Shown here: one piece after another, positions 35,075 to 44,105 of the stretch
How the letters are laid out: every line of letters begins with the position of its first letter
Position numbering within the stretch: the first letter of the stretch is position 1
Translations under genes and position numbers: made by a program
The notes under the pieces: generated by a model
Told to the model about the DNA's origin: nothing
Seen by the model: the letters and a program-made list of their open reading frames with translations, nothing else
Databases searched by the model: none
Assembly: GCA_965203795.1 (NCBI GenBank)
Contig: OZ241915.1
Coordinates: 1,860,001-1,924,000, forward strand
Reading direction: 5' to 3'
DNA length: 64,000 bases
Source of the DNA: CBDBBY01 sp965203795
GTDB taxonomy: Bacteria; Pseudomonadota; Alphaproteobacteria; Rhodobacterales; Rhodobacteraceae

Positions 35075-35296
35075 GGCCCCTTCCCCGTTTCATCCGTCCT
35101 GATGCAAGAGATACCGCACCGGCCCGAAGTGCAATACAACCCGCCACCGAACCGCATCGGCAGACGCAGTTGGCGCGTTCCGCCGTCGGCGTCCGGCGGG
35201 GCAGCACGGCCGACCGCGAATTGCGCGGGCCTAAAGCGGCCGTTAACGCGGCGCCAGGTTCAACGCGCGAAGTTGCACAGCGACACGGAGGCACGA

Positions 35297-35716
35297 ATGG
35301 ACAGCGGCAGCGGACCGGAACGAGTTCCCAACAAGATCGACTATGTCGAATTCGCCGCTGCGGACCTCGCCGGCACGAAAGCGTTCTTCGCCCAAGTCTT
35401 CGGATGGAAATTCACCGATTACGGTCCTGCCTACACCGCGTTTTCGGGGTCCGGCCTTGAAGGCGGGTTCTACTCGGCTGAGCTGCGCAGCCGCCACTGC
35501 GAGGGTGGAGCGCTGATCGTTCTTTACAGCAACGATCTTGAAGGCACCCTCGGAGCTGTCAGATCCGGCGGAGGCGAGATTTGCAAGGACATCTTCAGCT
35601 TTCCGGGCGGGCGGCGGTTCCACTTCCTGGAGCCTAGCGGCAATGAACTGGCCGTCTGGACGGAAGAAAGCCAAGAAGCGCAAGGCATTCGGGAGAACTC
35701 CAGTAAAGCGTCCTGA
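35297..35716 (+). CDS. VOC-family (glyoxalase/bleomycin-resistance fold) protein
   Basis: The 139-residue single-domain protein is built of two beta-alpha-beta-beta-beta repeats. NKIDYVEFAAADLAGTKAFFAQVFGWKF (split by the first loop) is the typical opening, and GRRFHFLEPSGNELAVWTE is the typical end with the final metal-ligand Glu. ATG 35297 is preceded by a purine-rich stretch (CGGAGG). The frame is open far upstream but only as a shadow of ppk2. Substrate unknown. Confidence 0.87.
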   Translation: MDSGSGPERVPNKIDYVEFAAADLAGTKAFFAQVFGWKFTDYGPAYTAFSGSGLEGGFYSAELRSRHCEGGALIVLYSNDLEGTLGAVRSGGGEICKDIFSFPGGRRFHFLEPSGNELAVWTEESQEAQGIRENSSKAS

Positions 35717-35929
35717 TTAGGCCGGGATTGGCGGCATCTCTGCCTTTGAAAGCCGACAGCGGGCCATTCATGAGCTTGCGGATGTCGGGCGAAATGGCGT
35801 TCGTGCAAAGAACGCGCCCGCCTGGCGGAGGGCGGGTGATGTCAGGCTGGGCGAACCATATCAAGCCCATAGCTGGGCACCCGACAGAGCCTCCATAAGG
35901 TGTCGGCATGGTGCGTCAAGCTGAAAAAT

Positions 35930-36668
35930 CAAGGCTGATTTCGAATAGTATGCACGATGCATTGACGGCGACGCCGAGGCAGGATGACGAGCTTGCGGTC
36001 TCGTCAAGGCGGGCGAGTTGGAACCACTGTAGGCGGTTTCCGAGGCATTTCGTCGCGACGCCGCGGAAGCCGGGCAGGAACGCCTTGAAGCGGCCTTGCC
36101 GGTCGGCGGCGAACAGGGCCGGCGCAAGGTGCCTGGCGGGGCCGCATGCGGCGGCATTTCCGCCGGAGCGGCCGGACCGTGTTCCCCGCTGGCCTTTCCG
36201 ACTTCGACGAAGGCAGGTCTCGGCAGCTCAGGCTTTCCTGTGCAGCGTTTGGGCGTCCTGCCGAGAGGCGTCGAGGAACCGGTGCCGCCATCGGAAGGCG
36301 GTCGAATTCGCGATGCCGCAGCGCCGAGCGGACTTCTCAACCGTCTCACTCTCCGCCAGGGATTCCCCGAACGAGAGCCAGCGCTCCTTCTTGTGCAGCC
36401 CCTGCAGCGGCGTCCCGGTCACCGCGTTGAAGGTTCGGCCGCACGATTTGCAAAGATAGCGCCTGAGGCCGCGCGCCATGCCTTTCCGCACGGCGCCGCC
36501 CGCGCCGCAGCGCGGGCAGGTCCGCGACTCGCCGACGCGCCGCTCAACCGCCGCGACCGATTTCTCCTCGTTCGCCTCGGCGGCCAGCGACCGGGCCGCC
36601 CCCGCGCGCTGCGCCGACGTCAGGCGGCCGGCGGCCGAAAGCCAATCCTGGAACTCCGCCCGGTCCAT
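35930..36668 (-). pseudogene. IS1595-family transposase, degraded
   Basis: The start at 36668 (MDRAEFQDWLSAAGRLTSAQ) is followed by the zinc-binding amino domain with CPRCGAGGAVRKGMARGL, then RRYLCKSCGRTFNAVTGTPL and CGIANSTAFRWRHRFLDA. This is the usual architecture of IS1595 transposases. After a stop at about 36228 the same frame continues with decayed sequence and ends with FRGVATKCLGNRLQWFQLA, matching the FHGVATKYLxNYLGW tail of the family. The catalytic core is largely deleted. No clear terminal repeats were found around it. Confidence 0.7.
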
Positions 36669-36737
36669 CGCATTAGATTCCCAATATCTTCCCGAACCCA
36701 ACGGATAGCATGAAACGGAAATGCATACAATTCGCGA

Positions 36738-36746
36738 AATGAGGCG
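36738..36746 (+). repeat. 9-bp target-site duplication, left copy
   Basis: AATGAGGCG directly precedes the left inverted repeat of the ISKra4-type element and is repeated exactly at 37851-37859. Confidence 0.85.
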
Positions 36747-37850
36747 GGGTGCGGCCCAAATTTTTGGGTCAGGCGGCTGCGGCTCGGCAGGCCCTCCAAT
36801 CGAGGAAGTCGGCCCAGCGGTTGTTGTCGATGCAGCATTCGGCGGCGAGCAAGGCGTTGGCGCCCGCCTTCGACCAGCGGCAGCCCGACCGCTTGAACCG
36901 GCTCCCGACGATCCGCTTGCAGGCGCTCTCCACGACCCCGGACCCGACCGGCAATCCGCGTTTCCGGTAGACATCGTAGCGCATCCGGTCCTTGTTCGCC
37001 TCCATGTAGCGGACGCAGGCCTCGACGGCCTCGTCGCGGTCGCGGTGCGGCTTCAGGCCGGCGACGGCGAGATCAACCCGCCCGCTGTTCAGTTGCGCCT
37101 TGATCCTCTCCATCCGCGCTTTCCGCCCGGCTTTGTCCGGAGCGAGGGCCCGCACCGCCGCCGCACTCGCGGCAGCGGTAGTATCTGCGCTTGATCCCGG
37201 CCTGCCCGAGGCGCGCCAGGAGCGTCTTCCCGATCCGGCCCTGCCGCTCCATCGACCGGCCGCAGTCCGGGCAGGACGGGGCCGGAAGCTCGGCGTCGAG
37301 CGCCTCGAGCAGGGCCGCGTAGCCCCGCGCCCCGGAATCCAGCATGCCGTCGCGGACTGCCGTCTCAAGGGCGTCCAAATCGGGAACCCCGCCGCCCCTG
37401 AGCTCCGCCCTCATCCGCGGGAGCGAACGGCCGAACGCCGCTTCCGCCGCCGCAAGCAGCGCCCCCAGCTCCGGGGCCGGGCCGCCGGACGCTTCGCCCG
37501 CCCCGACCTCCCGGCAGCGCACACGGCCGCCCTCGCGCCAATACTCCGTGCAAACGCCGCCGGCCTTGCGGATCACAGGGGGATGCTCCGCCGCCTCCTC
37601 GTCCGTCAAGCTTCGCATATGCGCCACCGTGTTCGGATGGCGGAACTCCGGGTCCTTCGTCTTGCCTGCCATGATGCCTCCGCTGCTCGCGCCCGGATGC
37701 GCGGCGCCCGCCGTTCGCGGGTCTTCGGCAGCCGCGCCGGGACCGATCCATCCCGGCCCGCGGAGGCGCGTTTGCACCCCCCCGGCGCGCCGGTCCCGGC
37801 CAACGCCGGGACAGCGGAACAGGCTCAACCCAAAAATTTGGACCGCACCC
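36747..37850 (-). mobile_element. ISKra4-family IS, complete ends, internally deleted
   Basis: The 1104-base element is delimited by 23-base inverted repeats with one mismatch. The left starts GGGTGCGGCCCAAATTTTTG at 36747, and the right is its complement at 37828-37850 (with T in place of C at base 9). It is flanked by the 9-bp direct repeat AATGAGGCG. It carries one disrupted minus-strand transposase gene. The preserved target duplication shows insertion by transposition rather than rearrangement. Related ends and fragments occur at 2902, 30904 and 53979. Confidence 0.85.
36769..37672 (-). pseudogene. ISKra4-family transposase, frameshifted and shortened
   Basis: The gene starts at 37672 (MAGKTKDPEFRHPNTVAHMR). 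The first half includes the Zn-finger-like CPDCGRSMERQGRIGKTLLA and YYRCRECGGG, followed by a deletion and frame change near 37150. It then ends in the other frame with KAQLNSGRVDLAVAGL, YRKRGLPVGSGVVESACKRI and WADFLDWRACRAAAA. The G(L/V)PxGSGxVESACK motif is diagnostic for the ISKra4 family. The DDE core is largely missing, so the copy cannot transpose on its own. Confidence 0.8.
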
Positions 37851-37859
37851 AATGAGGCG
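37851..37859 (+). repeat. 9-bp target-site duplication, right copy
   Basis: AATGAGGCG follows the right inverted repeat of the ISKra4-type element, identical to 36738-36746. Confidence 0.85.
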
Positions 37860-38316
37860 AAATCAAAACTGATCGGATGGACGGAATGGAGCTGTGCCAC
37901 ATTGGCTACGGGGACTTGGAGCACGCGTCGGGGAAGGATTGAGCAAGGACCTTTCTTGTCCTGACAGAACGCCGCCGGTTCGGCCGAGCGCAACTTGTGC
38001 AATGAACGGGATCGATCATGATTTGCGTGCACGGCATCGCACGCACTTTATTTGACGGGTACAGGACGAGCGTCGTGAACATGAGCGATGCTCGGCGGCG
38101 CTTGCACGCGGCCCCCGCATTCCGACGAAGAGGCCGACTGGTTCAGTTATTGGTTGCACCCCGTCGGCGATGCGATGTTGCCGGTAACGCGAAGTTCCGC
38201 GTGCAAACGCAGCATGCCAATGATTGCGCCCGCCCCGCTGAATCCCTACTAGCGACGCCGATTCTGGAGCCATCGGACGATTGCGTTCCTGCGGAGTTCT
38301 ATTCGGGAGAGCCCAT
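37860..38316. other. Upstream region of the NMT1-type ABC operon
   Basis: About 460 bases without a supported gene, starting with the host sequence beside the IS insertion. It should contain the promoter of the operon that begins at 38317, but no confident -35/-10 pair was identified. Confidence 0.45.
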
Positions 38317-39309
38317 ATGCGTTCGAAACTGCTGGCCTTTGCCGCGGCGGCTTCGTGCCTTGCCGGAAGCGCCTCCTCACTGGAAAAGGTCGTGTTCGGC
38401 ACCAACTGGCTGGCACAGGCCGAGCACGGAGGCTTCTACAAAGCGGTTGCCGACGGCACTTACGAAGAGTGCGGCCTGAGCGTCGAGATCCTTCCCGGCG
38501 GCCCGCAGGTCAACAACCGGGCGCTTCTGGCAGCAGGGAAGATCGACTTCTATCTCGGCGGCGATCTGCTGAGGGCATTCGATTCGATACTGAACGGAAT
38601 CCCGGTCGTGACGGTCGCAGCGATATTTCAAAAGCATCCGCAGGTAATAATCGCGCATCCTGGTCAAGCGGAGACGTTCGCGGACCTCAAGGACCTGACG
38701 CTGATGATCGCCGAGTTCGGCTACCAGTCCTACTATCAATGGATGATCGCCAAGCACGGTTTCACGCGCGAACAGCGAGAGCCTTACACTTTCAATCCAA
38801 CCCCGTTCCTCGTCGACGAGCGCAAGGCGATGCAGGGGTACCTGACCTCGGAGCCGTACGCGATCGAGAAGGAAGGCGGCTTCAAACCGAAGGTCTTCCT
38901 GCTGTCGGATCAGGGATACTCCACTTACTCGACCACAATCGAGACGATGGCGGAAACCATCCTGGAGCGCCCTGAAACGGTTCAGTGCTTCGTGGATGCA
39001 TCCATCAAGGGCTGGTACGGCTACCTCTACGGCGAGCGCACGGCGGCCGACGAAATGATCAAGGCCCACAATCCGGAAATGACCGACGACCGGATCGACT
39101 ATGCCGTCGAGAAGCTGATCGAGCACGGAATTGCGGATTCCGGGCTGGCACTGACCCGCGGAATCGGCGCAATCGACCCGCGGATCGTTGAAGACTTTTA
39201 CCGCAAGATGGCTGCCTCCGGCGTCGTCGCCTCCGATTTCGACTGGCGGGCTTCGTTCACGGTTGAATTCACCGGCAACGGCGTTGGCATGGAACTGAAA
39301 CCCAATTAG
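38317..39309 (+). CDS. ABC transporter substrate-binding protein (NMT1/SsuA type)
   Basis: This periplasmic receptor has a signal peptide MRSKLLAFAAAASCLAGSAS, then LEKVVFGTNWLAQAEHGGFY and DGTYEECGLSVEILPGGPQV, the typical opening of the NMT1/THI5-like fold. Ligands in this family include sulfonates, nitrate-like anions and pyrimidines. The start at 38317 has GGGAGA seven to twelve bases upstream. Length 330. It is first in an operon with an SsuB-like ATPase and SsuC-like permease. Substrate not assignable. Confidence 0.88.
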   Translation: MRSKLLAFAAAASCLAGSASSLEKVVFGTNWLAQAEHGGFYKAVADGTYEECGLSVEILPGGPQVNNRALLAAGKIDFYLGGDLLRAFDSILNGIPVVTVAAIFQKHPQVIIAHPGQAETFADLKDLTLMIAEFGYQSYYQWMIAKHGFTREQREPYTFNPTPFLVDERKAMQGYLTSEPYAIEKEGGFKPKVFLLSDQGYSTYSTTIETMAETILERPETVQCFVDASIKGWYGYLYGERTAADEMIKAHNPEMTDDRIDYAVEKLIEHGIADSGLALTRGIGAIDPRIVEDFYRKMAASGVVASDFDWRASFTVEFTGNGVGMELKPN

Positions 39310-39380
39310 CGGCCTGCTGGCCGGGCCAACCTTCCTCCGGCTTGCCGCGGGCTGCGATTTTTGGATCTCATCCGACTTTG

Positions 39381-40184
39381 ATGGCGATGTACGGCAGCGA
39401 TTCCCGATCCTCTTCCAACCCGGCGGCGGGCGGCGAATTGCTTGCGCTCGAGTCCGTTTCAAAGACCTTCTCCGGCAGCATCGAAGCGCTCCGGGACGTT
39501 TCCCTGCATGTCGGCCAAGGCGACTTTGTGAGCCTGCTTGGGCCATCCGGATGCGGAAAATCCACTGTTCTCAGATTGATAGCCGGTCTGGCTGAACCAT
39601 CGACCGGGCATGTCGATTGGCGTTCGAACCGCGAAAGCGGGCGGGTCGCGTACGTCTTTCAGGAGCCGACCCTGATGCCGTGGACCAGCGTGGAGAGGAA
39701 TGTATGGCTGCCACTTCGACTTGGCGGCTGCAGCTTCGGAGAGGCACAGGCCGAGATCGAACAGGCGTTGGGAATGGTCGGCCTGGAGCAGTGCGCGCGG
39801 ATGTATCCGCGCGAGCTCTCCGGCGGAATGAAAATGCGCGTCTCCATTGCGCGGGCGCTGGTCACGAGGCCTCAGGTGATCCTGATGGACGAGCCCTTCG
39901 CCGCGCTGGACGAAATCACAAGATTCAAGCTGAACAACGATTTGCTGGTAATCAAGGAGCACTCGGGGTGCACGATCCTGTTTGTCACCCACTCCGTGTA
40001 CGAGAGCGTTTTCCTGTCGCGCCGGGTCGCAGTGATGACGCCGCGGCCGGGCCGGGTGTTTCGAGAGATTGAAGTGTCTGCGCCCTATCCTCGATCGGAC
40101 GAGTTCCGCAATTCCGACGATTACCTGTCGCTGTGCAAGGACGTGTCGGCCGCGCTCCGCGAAGCCACCGGTGACGCGCCATGA
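39381..40184 (+). CDS. ABC transporter ATP-binding protein (SsuB/TauB type)
   Basis: Walker A is LLGPSGCGKST and the signature LSGGMKMRVSIARAL. Walker B is VILMDEPFAALDEITR, and the switch histidine is in FVTHSVYESVFLS. The substitution of the common GGMRQR by GGMKMR is typical of this nitrate/sulfonate/taurine subgroup. About 267 residues from ATG 39381; alternatives are ATG 39387 or a TTG at 39342. The stop overlaps the permease start by four bases. It powers the transporter of the upstream binding protein. Confidence 0.92.
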   Translation: MAMYGSDSRSSSNPAAGGELLALESVSKTFSGSIEALRDVSLHVGQGDFVSLLGPSGCGKSTVLRLIAGLAEPSTGHVDWRSNRESGRVAYVFQEPTLMPWTSVERNVWLPLRLGGCSFGEAQAEIEQALGMVGLEQCARMYPRELSGGMKMRVSIARALVTRPQVILMDEPFAALDEITRFKLNNDLLVIKEHSGCTILFVTHSVYESVFLSRRVAVMTPRPGRVFREIEVSAPYPRSDEFRNSDDYLSLCKDVSAALREATGDAP

Positions 40185-41008
40185 ACGGACGTGCCCGAAT
40201 TGGCGGTTCGTTCGACTGGGCTCAATTGGAACGCGCGGGGCGCTGGGCCCTTCCTGCGATTTTCCTCGTCGCGTCGCTCTGGCTGTGGGACCGCTTGGTC
40301 GTCTGGAACGAAATCCCGCATTACGTCGTTCCCCGGCCGGGGCTCGTGCTTTCCACGCTCGCCAGCGATTGGGAGATTCTCGTCAGCGCGCTTGGAGTCA
40401 CTTTGACCACGACGATCCTGGCGCTTGCGGTCGCCGTGGCCGGAGGTGTCGGAATCGCCGTTCTGTTCGCCATGTCGCGCTTGGTGAAGATGTCGCTGTT
40501 CCCTTACGCGGTCGTCCTCCAAGTTACGCCGATCGTCGCGATTGCGCCGCTGATCTTCATCTATGTGGACTCCCGGCTCGCGGGGCTGCTGATTTGCGCG
40601 TGGATCGTGGCGTTCTTCCCGATCCTTTCGAACACCACGCTCGGCCTGAACTCGGTGGACCACAATCTCCGGGACCTGTTTCGAATCCACGGCGCAAGCA
40701 GGCGCCAGCAGCTTTTGCTTCTCATGGTTCCTTCGGCCCTGCCTTATTTCCTGGGCGGGCTCCGGATCGCGGGCGGGCTTGCGCTAATAGGTGCGATTGT
40801 CGCGGAGTACGTCGCCGGCACGGGAGGAGTGGGCACCGGCCTCGCGAGCACGATTCTCGAGGCCGGTTACAGACTGAACATCCCGAGGATGTTCGCTGCA
40901 TTGCTCCTGATCGCCGCGACCGGCGTTCTGATCTTTGCAGCCCTGTCACTACTAAGCCACCTGCTTCTGCACAGATGGCACGACAGCGCCGTTCGCCCGG
41001 AAGATTGA
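40181..41008 (+). CDS. ABC transporter permease (SsuC type)
   Basis: The 275-residue inner-membrane protein has about six hydrophobic spans, beginning with WALPAIFLVASLWLWDRLVV. The EAA-like loop reads LRDLFRIHGASRRQQLLLLM. Its family is the binding-protein-dependent permease of nitrate/sulfonate/pyrimidine importers. It is coupled to the ATPase gene by an ATGA overlap and ends the operon. Confidence 0.92.
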   Translation: MNGRARIGGSFDWAQLERAGRWALPAIFLVASLWLWDRLVVWNEIPHYVVPRPGLVLSTLASDWEILVSALGVTLTTTILALAVAVAGGVGIAVLFAMSRLVKMSLFPYAVVLQVTPIVAIAPLIFIYVDSRLAGLLICAWIVAFFPILSNTTLGLNSVDHNLRDLFRIHGASRRQQLLLLMVPSALPYFLGGLRIAGGLALIGAIVAEYVAGTGGVGTGLASTILEAGYRLNIPRMFAALLLIAATGVLIFAALSLLSHLLLHRWHDSAVRPED

Positions 41009-41416
41009 CGCGTGACATCGGCCTCGCCGACCAGCGCCATACAGCTAACCGAGCGCCGAAGCTGGCCGGACCGCAGGCATTCATCTCCGCTACGAACGAG
41101 CCGCGGCGCTCGGCCAGCGCTACGTCAAGCTTGCCCGGAAACTTTGTGCCCTGCCAATGCTACCTGCCTTCCTACGGTAAGTACATTCCGGAAAGTCGTT
41201 GGAATCGTGGCGACCTGGAGAAATGCCTCCGCCCGCCGCAAATTCCACAAACGAAACCACGATAAACGGGAGCATTCAAAGGGTTGACTTGTTCATTTGG
41301 AACGCCGGTGCAGATCGAAATTCGTAGCGCGAAAGCCATCCCGTTCGTGGTTCCGCCCGAAGGGATAGCGCGATCGGTTGAAAACGCTAGCGCCCGTTCG
41401 GCCATGCTGGCCGAGC
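41009..41416. other. Intergenic region, no gene seen
   Basis: About 400 bases between convergent genes. Several open frames of 60-90 codons have no start context or recognisable family. Probably contains decayed coding sequence. Confidence 0.45.
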
Positions 41417-42328
41417 TCAGTCGCTTCGCGCCAGCGAGGAAAGATATTCAGCTACTGCCAAGTGGTCTTCATATGGAACGTGCTCGGAAAATGTCTTCGT
41501 TACGAGGAACATCGCGCTTTCCTCGTGAACAGACGCCGCCCATTCGTCCAGCCCGTTGAGAATCTTCTGCGTTTCCAGCCCTGCTATGCGAGGCGCTGCT
41601 CTCGCACCGTCCTTGGTCGGCGCAGCGCCCATGAACGCCTCGCCCTGCCGTTCCGCAAAAAGAAGGTTCCTCGGCGTGTGGCACGTGCCGCAATGCCCCA
41701 AGCTGTTGACGATGTAGGCACCGCGATTCCACGCTTCGCTCCTTTCCGGATCCGGCTCGAACGGCGAAGCGCGGTGGAACGCCAGCTTCCACACGCCGCT
41801 GGCGATCCGGAAATTGAACGGAAATTCAAGGTCGTGGTCCAAGTTGGCGGATCGGACAGGCTCCAGCCCGTCGAGATAGGACTTCAGGTGGAGCAAGTCC
41901 TCGCGCGTGGACTGCGCGTATGCGGTGTACGGGAACGCGGGATAGTAGTGCCGCCCTTCCGGGCTGACGCCATGCGCCATCGCGTTGACAAAGTCGGCAT
42001 CGCTCCACCGGCCGATGCCCGTTTCCATGTCGGACGAGATGTTCGACGGATAGAAAGTTCCGGCGAACGTCTCCAGCGGCGCACCACCGGCTACTGCGCT
42101 TCCTGTTCCCGCAGACCTGTGGCAGTCGGCGCATCCGCCGAGATGGAACAGCGCCTCCCCTTTGGCCGGGTCGGGAACGAATCCGGCTGCGAGGCCGGTC
42201 CGGATTTCGGCGTCGGTCAGTCTTGGCGGATTGCTTAGCCAAACCAGCGCCAGCGACACTGCGCCGACCGCAAGAAGGGCCGCAATTGCGAGGCCTAGGC
42301 GGATCCGGCTGTCGCGCCTAATGCCCAA
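41417..42328 (-). CDS. Membrane-anchored dihaem c-type cytochrome
   Basis: The 303-residue protein has an uncleaved or cleaved amino hydrophobic segment (LGLAIAALLAVGAVSLALVW, about 11-30). It has two haem attachment motifs: CADCH at 66-70 and CGTCH at 213-217. Each defines a cytochrome c domain with a distal Met candidate (for example in NAMAHGVSPEGRHYYPAFPY and the MFLVTKTF region). This is the pattern of electron-transfer subunits of periplasmic dehydrogenases (alcohol/aldose/sorbitol type). No dehydrogenase subunit is adjacent, but a second cytochrome gene lies just upstream on the same strand. Confidence 0.88.
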   Translation of the reverse strand: MGIRRDSRIRLGLAIAALLAVGAVSLALVWLSNPPRLTDAEIRTGLAAGFVPDPAKGEALFHLGGCADCHRSAGTGSAVAGGAPLETFAGTFYPSNISSDMETGIGRWSDADFVNAMAHGVSPEGRHYYPAFPYTAYAQSTREDLLHLKSYLDGLEPVRSANLDHDLEFPFNFRIASGVWKLAFHRASPFEPDPERSEAWNRGAYIVNSLGHCGTCHTPRNLLFAERQGEAFMGAAPTKDGARAAPRIAGLETQKILNGLDEWAASVHEESAMFLVTKTFSEHVPYEDHLAVAEYLSSLARSD

Positions 42329-42345
42329 ACCGCCGCTTCAGAATT

Positions 42346-42783
42346 TCAATGGAACCGGTAACGCGAGTGGCAAGAGCGGCATGCTCCCGAGAACGGGCCG
42401 AACGCTTCCGCGAACCCGGCCGCATCGCTAGCCGACGCGAGAGTGTCGGCAAGCTTCTGGAACGCCGCGATTTCAGCCAGAAAGTCTTCGCGTTCCGCCA
42501 GCACCGCGGCCTCTGACTGCGTAAGTTCGCTTGCTCCGCCATCATCGGGAAACAAGTGCGGGAACGCTTTCGCAATGGCGGCAATGGCTTTCGCGGCACT
42601 CCTCGCGTACTCGCCGTCATAGGATTCCTGGGACCGTGCCATGTTCGCCAAGGTCCGCATCTGCGAACCGATGTAGGACATCGACGCATGCCTCGCGTCC
42701 GCCATGCTTGCTGGCGACTGGGCGCTGGCCGGGACCAGAGAGCACGCGAGCGTGACTGCCGCGGCCAATGCCGTTTTCTTCAT
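42346..42783 (-). CDS. Cytochrome c' -like class II c-type cytochrome
   Basis: The 145-residue periplasmic protein has a signal peptide (MKKTALAAAVTLACSLVPAS, cleavage near ASA-Q). The mature part is helical, and the single haem motif C135-R-S-C138-H139 lies close to the carboxy end, the hallmark of class II cytochromes such as cytochrome c'. It is encoded 17 bases upstream of the dihaem cytochrome and is presumably co-expressed with it, forming a small electron-transfer pair. Gas binding or simple electron transfer are both possible. Confidence 0.85.
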   Translation of the reverse strand: MKKTALAAAVTLACSLVPASAQSPASMADARHASMSYIGSQMRTLANMARSQESYDGEYARSAAKAIAAIAKAFPHLFPDDGGASELTQSEAAVLAEREDFLAEIAAFQKLADTLASASDAAGFAEAFGPFSGACRSCHSRYRFH

Positions 42784-42833
42784 TCAAAAGTCTCCTTGGC
42801 ATCGCGGAGTTCGACGCGCCGACGAAGTGCCGA

Positions 42834-43841
42834 CTATCGCTGGAACAGGCGCGCGTATTCCGGAACATTGTAGCACGTGTGAACGAAGAAATCCAAAATC
42901 CGCCCTCTGGCCCGGTCGCCTGCAGCGGACGCCGCGATCATCGCGGCCTCGGAAATCAGCACGGCCGGATCCTGCGCGATCAGGTAATCAAAGATCCCGT
43001 CATGCAGCAGCGGAAGGGTTACAGCGTTGACTTCGTGGGAAATGATCGTGATGTCGTCAACTCGGCCCGCTTCGGCGATGGCACGGGCCAGCCCCGCGTT
43101 TCCACCGCTCACATTGTATATGGCTCCGATCGCCGGATGCTTCCTCAGCATCCCGAGCACTTCCTCGTAAGTGCGGTCCGGGTTGTCTTCGCCGTGCGCC
43201 TCGGCGGCAAGAACGACCTTCGGGAAACGATCGCGAAGTGTGGACCTGAAGCCGATTTCCCGATCCTGATGGCATCTGAACGCGTAATCGCCGAGAACAA
43301 CCCCGACGCTTGTCGGCCGGTCTCCGAGCGAGCGACCGACGATGAACGCGGCAGCCTGGCCGGCCGCGCGGTTGTCGATGCCGACAAATGCGTCGCGTGC
43401 ATCCGGAGCGAGGTCCGTGACCATCGCGATAACGGTTTTTCCGGCGCGCCTCAGCTTGGAAAGCCGCGACCGCATCCGGCTGGTGTCCTTGACGGTGATA
43501 ACCAGCGGGCGGTCCGCCGTCTCGGCGAGTTCGTCGATTCGTTCGAGAATCGCGTTCTCGTCCTGCTGGAACATGTCGTAGAGTCTGCACCCTGCCGAAT
43601 GGTAGGCTGCCATGGCGTCGCGGCACTGCTGCGCCATTCCGCCTCCCAGACGCAGCACCGCGTCGAAGGGCCGGCCTCGGAACCCGCCTGCGGGGTCCGG
43701 TTCGGCCAGCCGCCTCATCGCGGACTCCACGGCGGCCCGCGTGCCCGGGCGCACGCCATCCCTGTTGTTCAGGACCCGGTCCACGGTCGCCCTCGACACG
43801 CCTGATTCGAGAGCGATGTCCTTGATTCTGACGCGCCTCAC
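42834..43841 (-). CDS. LacI-family transcriptional regulator
   Basis: This 335-residue repressor has the amino helix-turn-helix VRIKDIALESGVSRATVDRV followed by LNNRDGVRPGTR (LacI hinge region). The effector domain is of the periplasmic-binding type (DAFVGIDNRAAGQAAAFIVG; GDYAFRCHQDREIGFRS). It is divergent from the sugar ABC operon that starts at 44106, with a 264-base AT-richer intergenic region carrying two copies of a palindrome. It most likely represses that operon until its sugar appears. Confidence 0.92.
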   Translation of the reverse strand: MRRVRIKDIALESGVSRATVDRVLNNRDGVRPGTRAAVESAMRRLAEPDPAGGFRGRPFDAVLRLGGGMAQQCRDAMAAYHSAGCRLYDMFQQDENAILERIDELAETADRPLVITVKDTSRMRSRLSKLRRAGKTVIAMVTDLAPDARDAFVGIDNRAAGQAAAFIVGRSLGDRPTSVGVVLGDYAFRCHQDREIGFRSTLRDRFPKVVLAAEAHGEDNPDRTYEEVLGMLRKHPAIGAIYNVSGGNAGLARAIAEAGRVDDITIISHEVNAVTLPLLHDGIFDYLIAQDPAVLISEAAMIAASAAGDRARGRILDFFVHTCYNVPEYARLFQR

Positions 43842-43868
43842 GCCGTGAGGCTCCGCAACCGGTTTGCC

Positions 43869-43988
43869 GCTGAATTCAGCATTGCATCAAAATACATCAC
43901 GATTAGCCGCATTCAACTGCATTTTCTGGCTGGACGTCCAATATTGATGCCAAATGAGCCAATTCTGCTTCGATATTCCTGAATTCAG
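43869..43988. promoter_or_regulatory. Pair of palindromes, candidate LacI-family operators
   Basis: GCTGAATTCAGC at 43869-43880 and CTGAATTCAG at 43979-43988 share the ten-base palindrome CTGAATTCAG; their centres are about 109 bases apart. A third perfect palindrome, TGGACGTCCA, lies between them at 43931-43940. All sit in the divergent intergenic space between the regulator and the transport operon. The assignment to the regulator is by position. Confidence 0.5.
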
Positions 43989-44105
43989 AAACAATTTGTC
44001 CCATTTTGTATCATCATATAGTCTCGTATCGAGTCCAGCGCCGCGGCGGCAGCCCCGGCTTGGGCTCGGAACGGAGATGGTCAACAAGGGGAGAGGAGAG
44101 ACCCG

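Noticed and set aside
36228..36974. Reading the IS1595 transposase frame as one longer protein from 36974
   Set aside because: The first 100 codons are antisense to the ISKra4-type transposase tail and cross its inverted repeat; the family start is at 36668.
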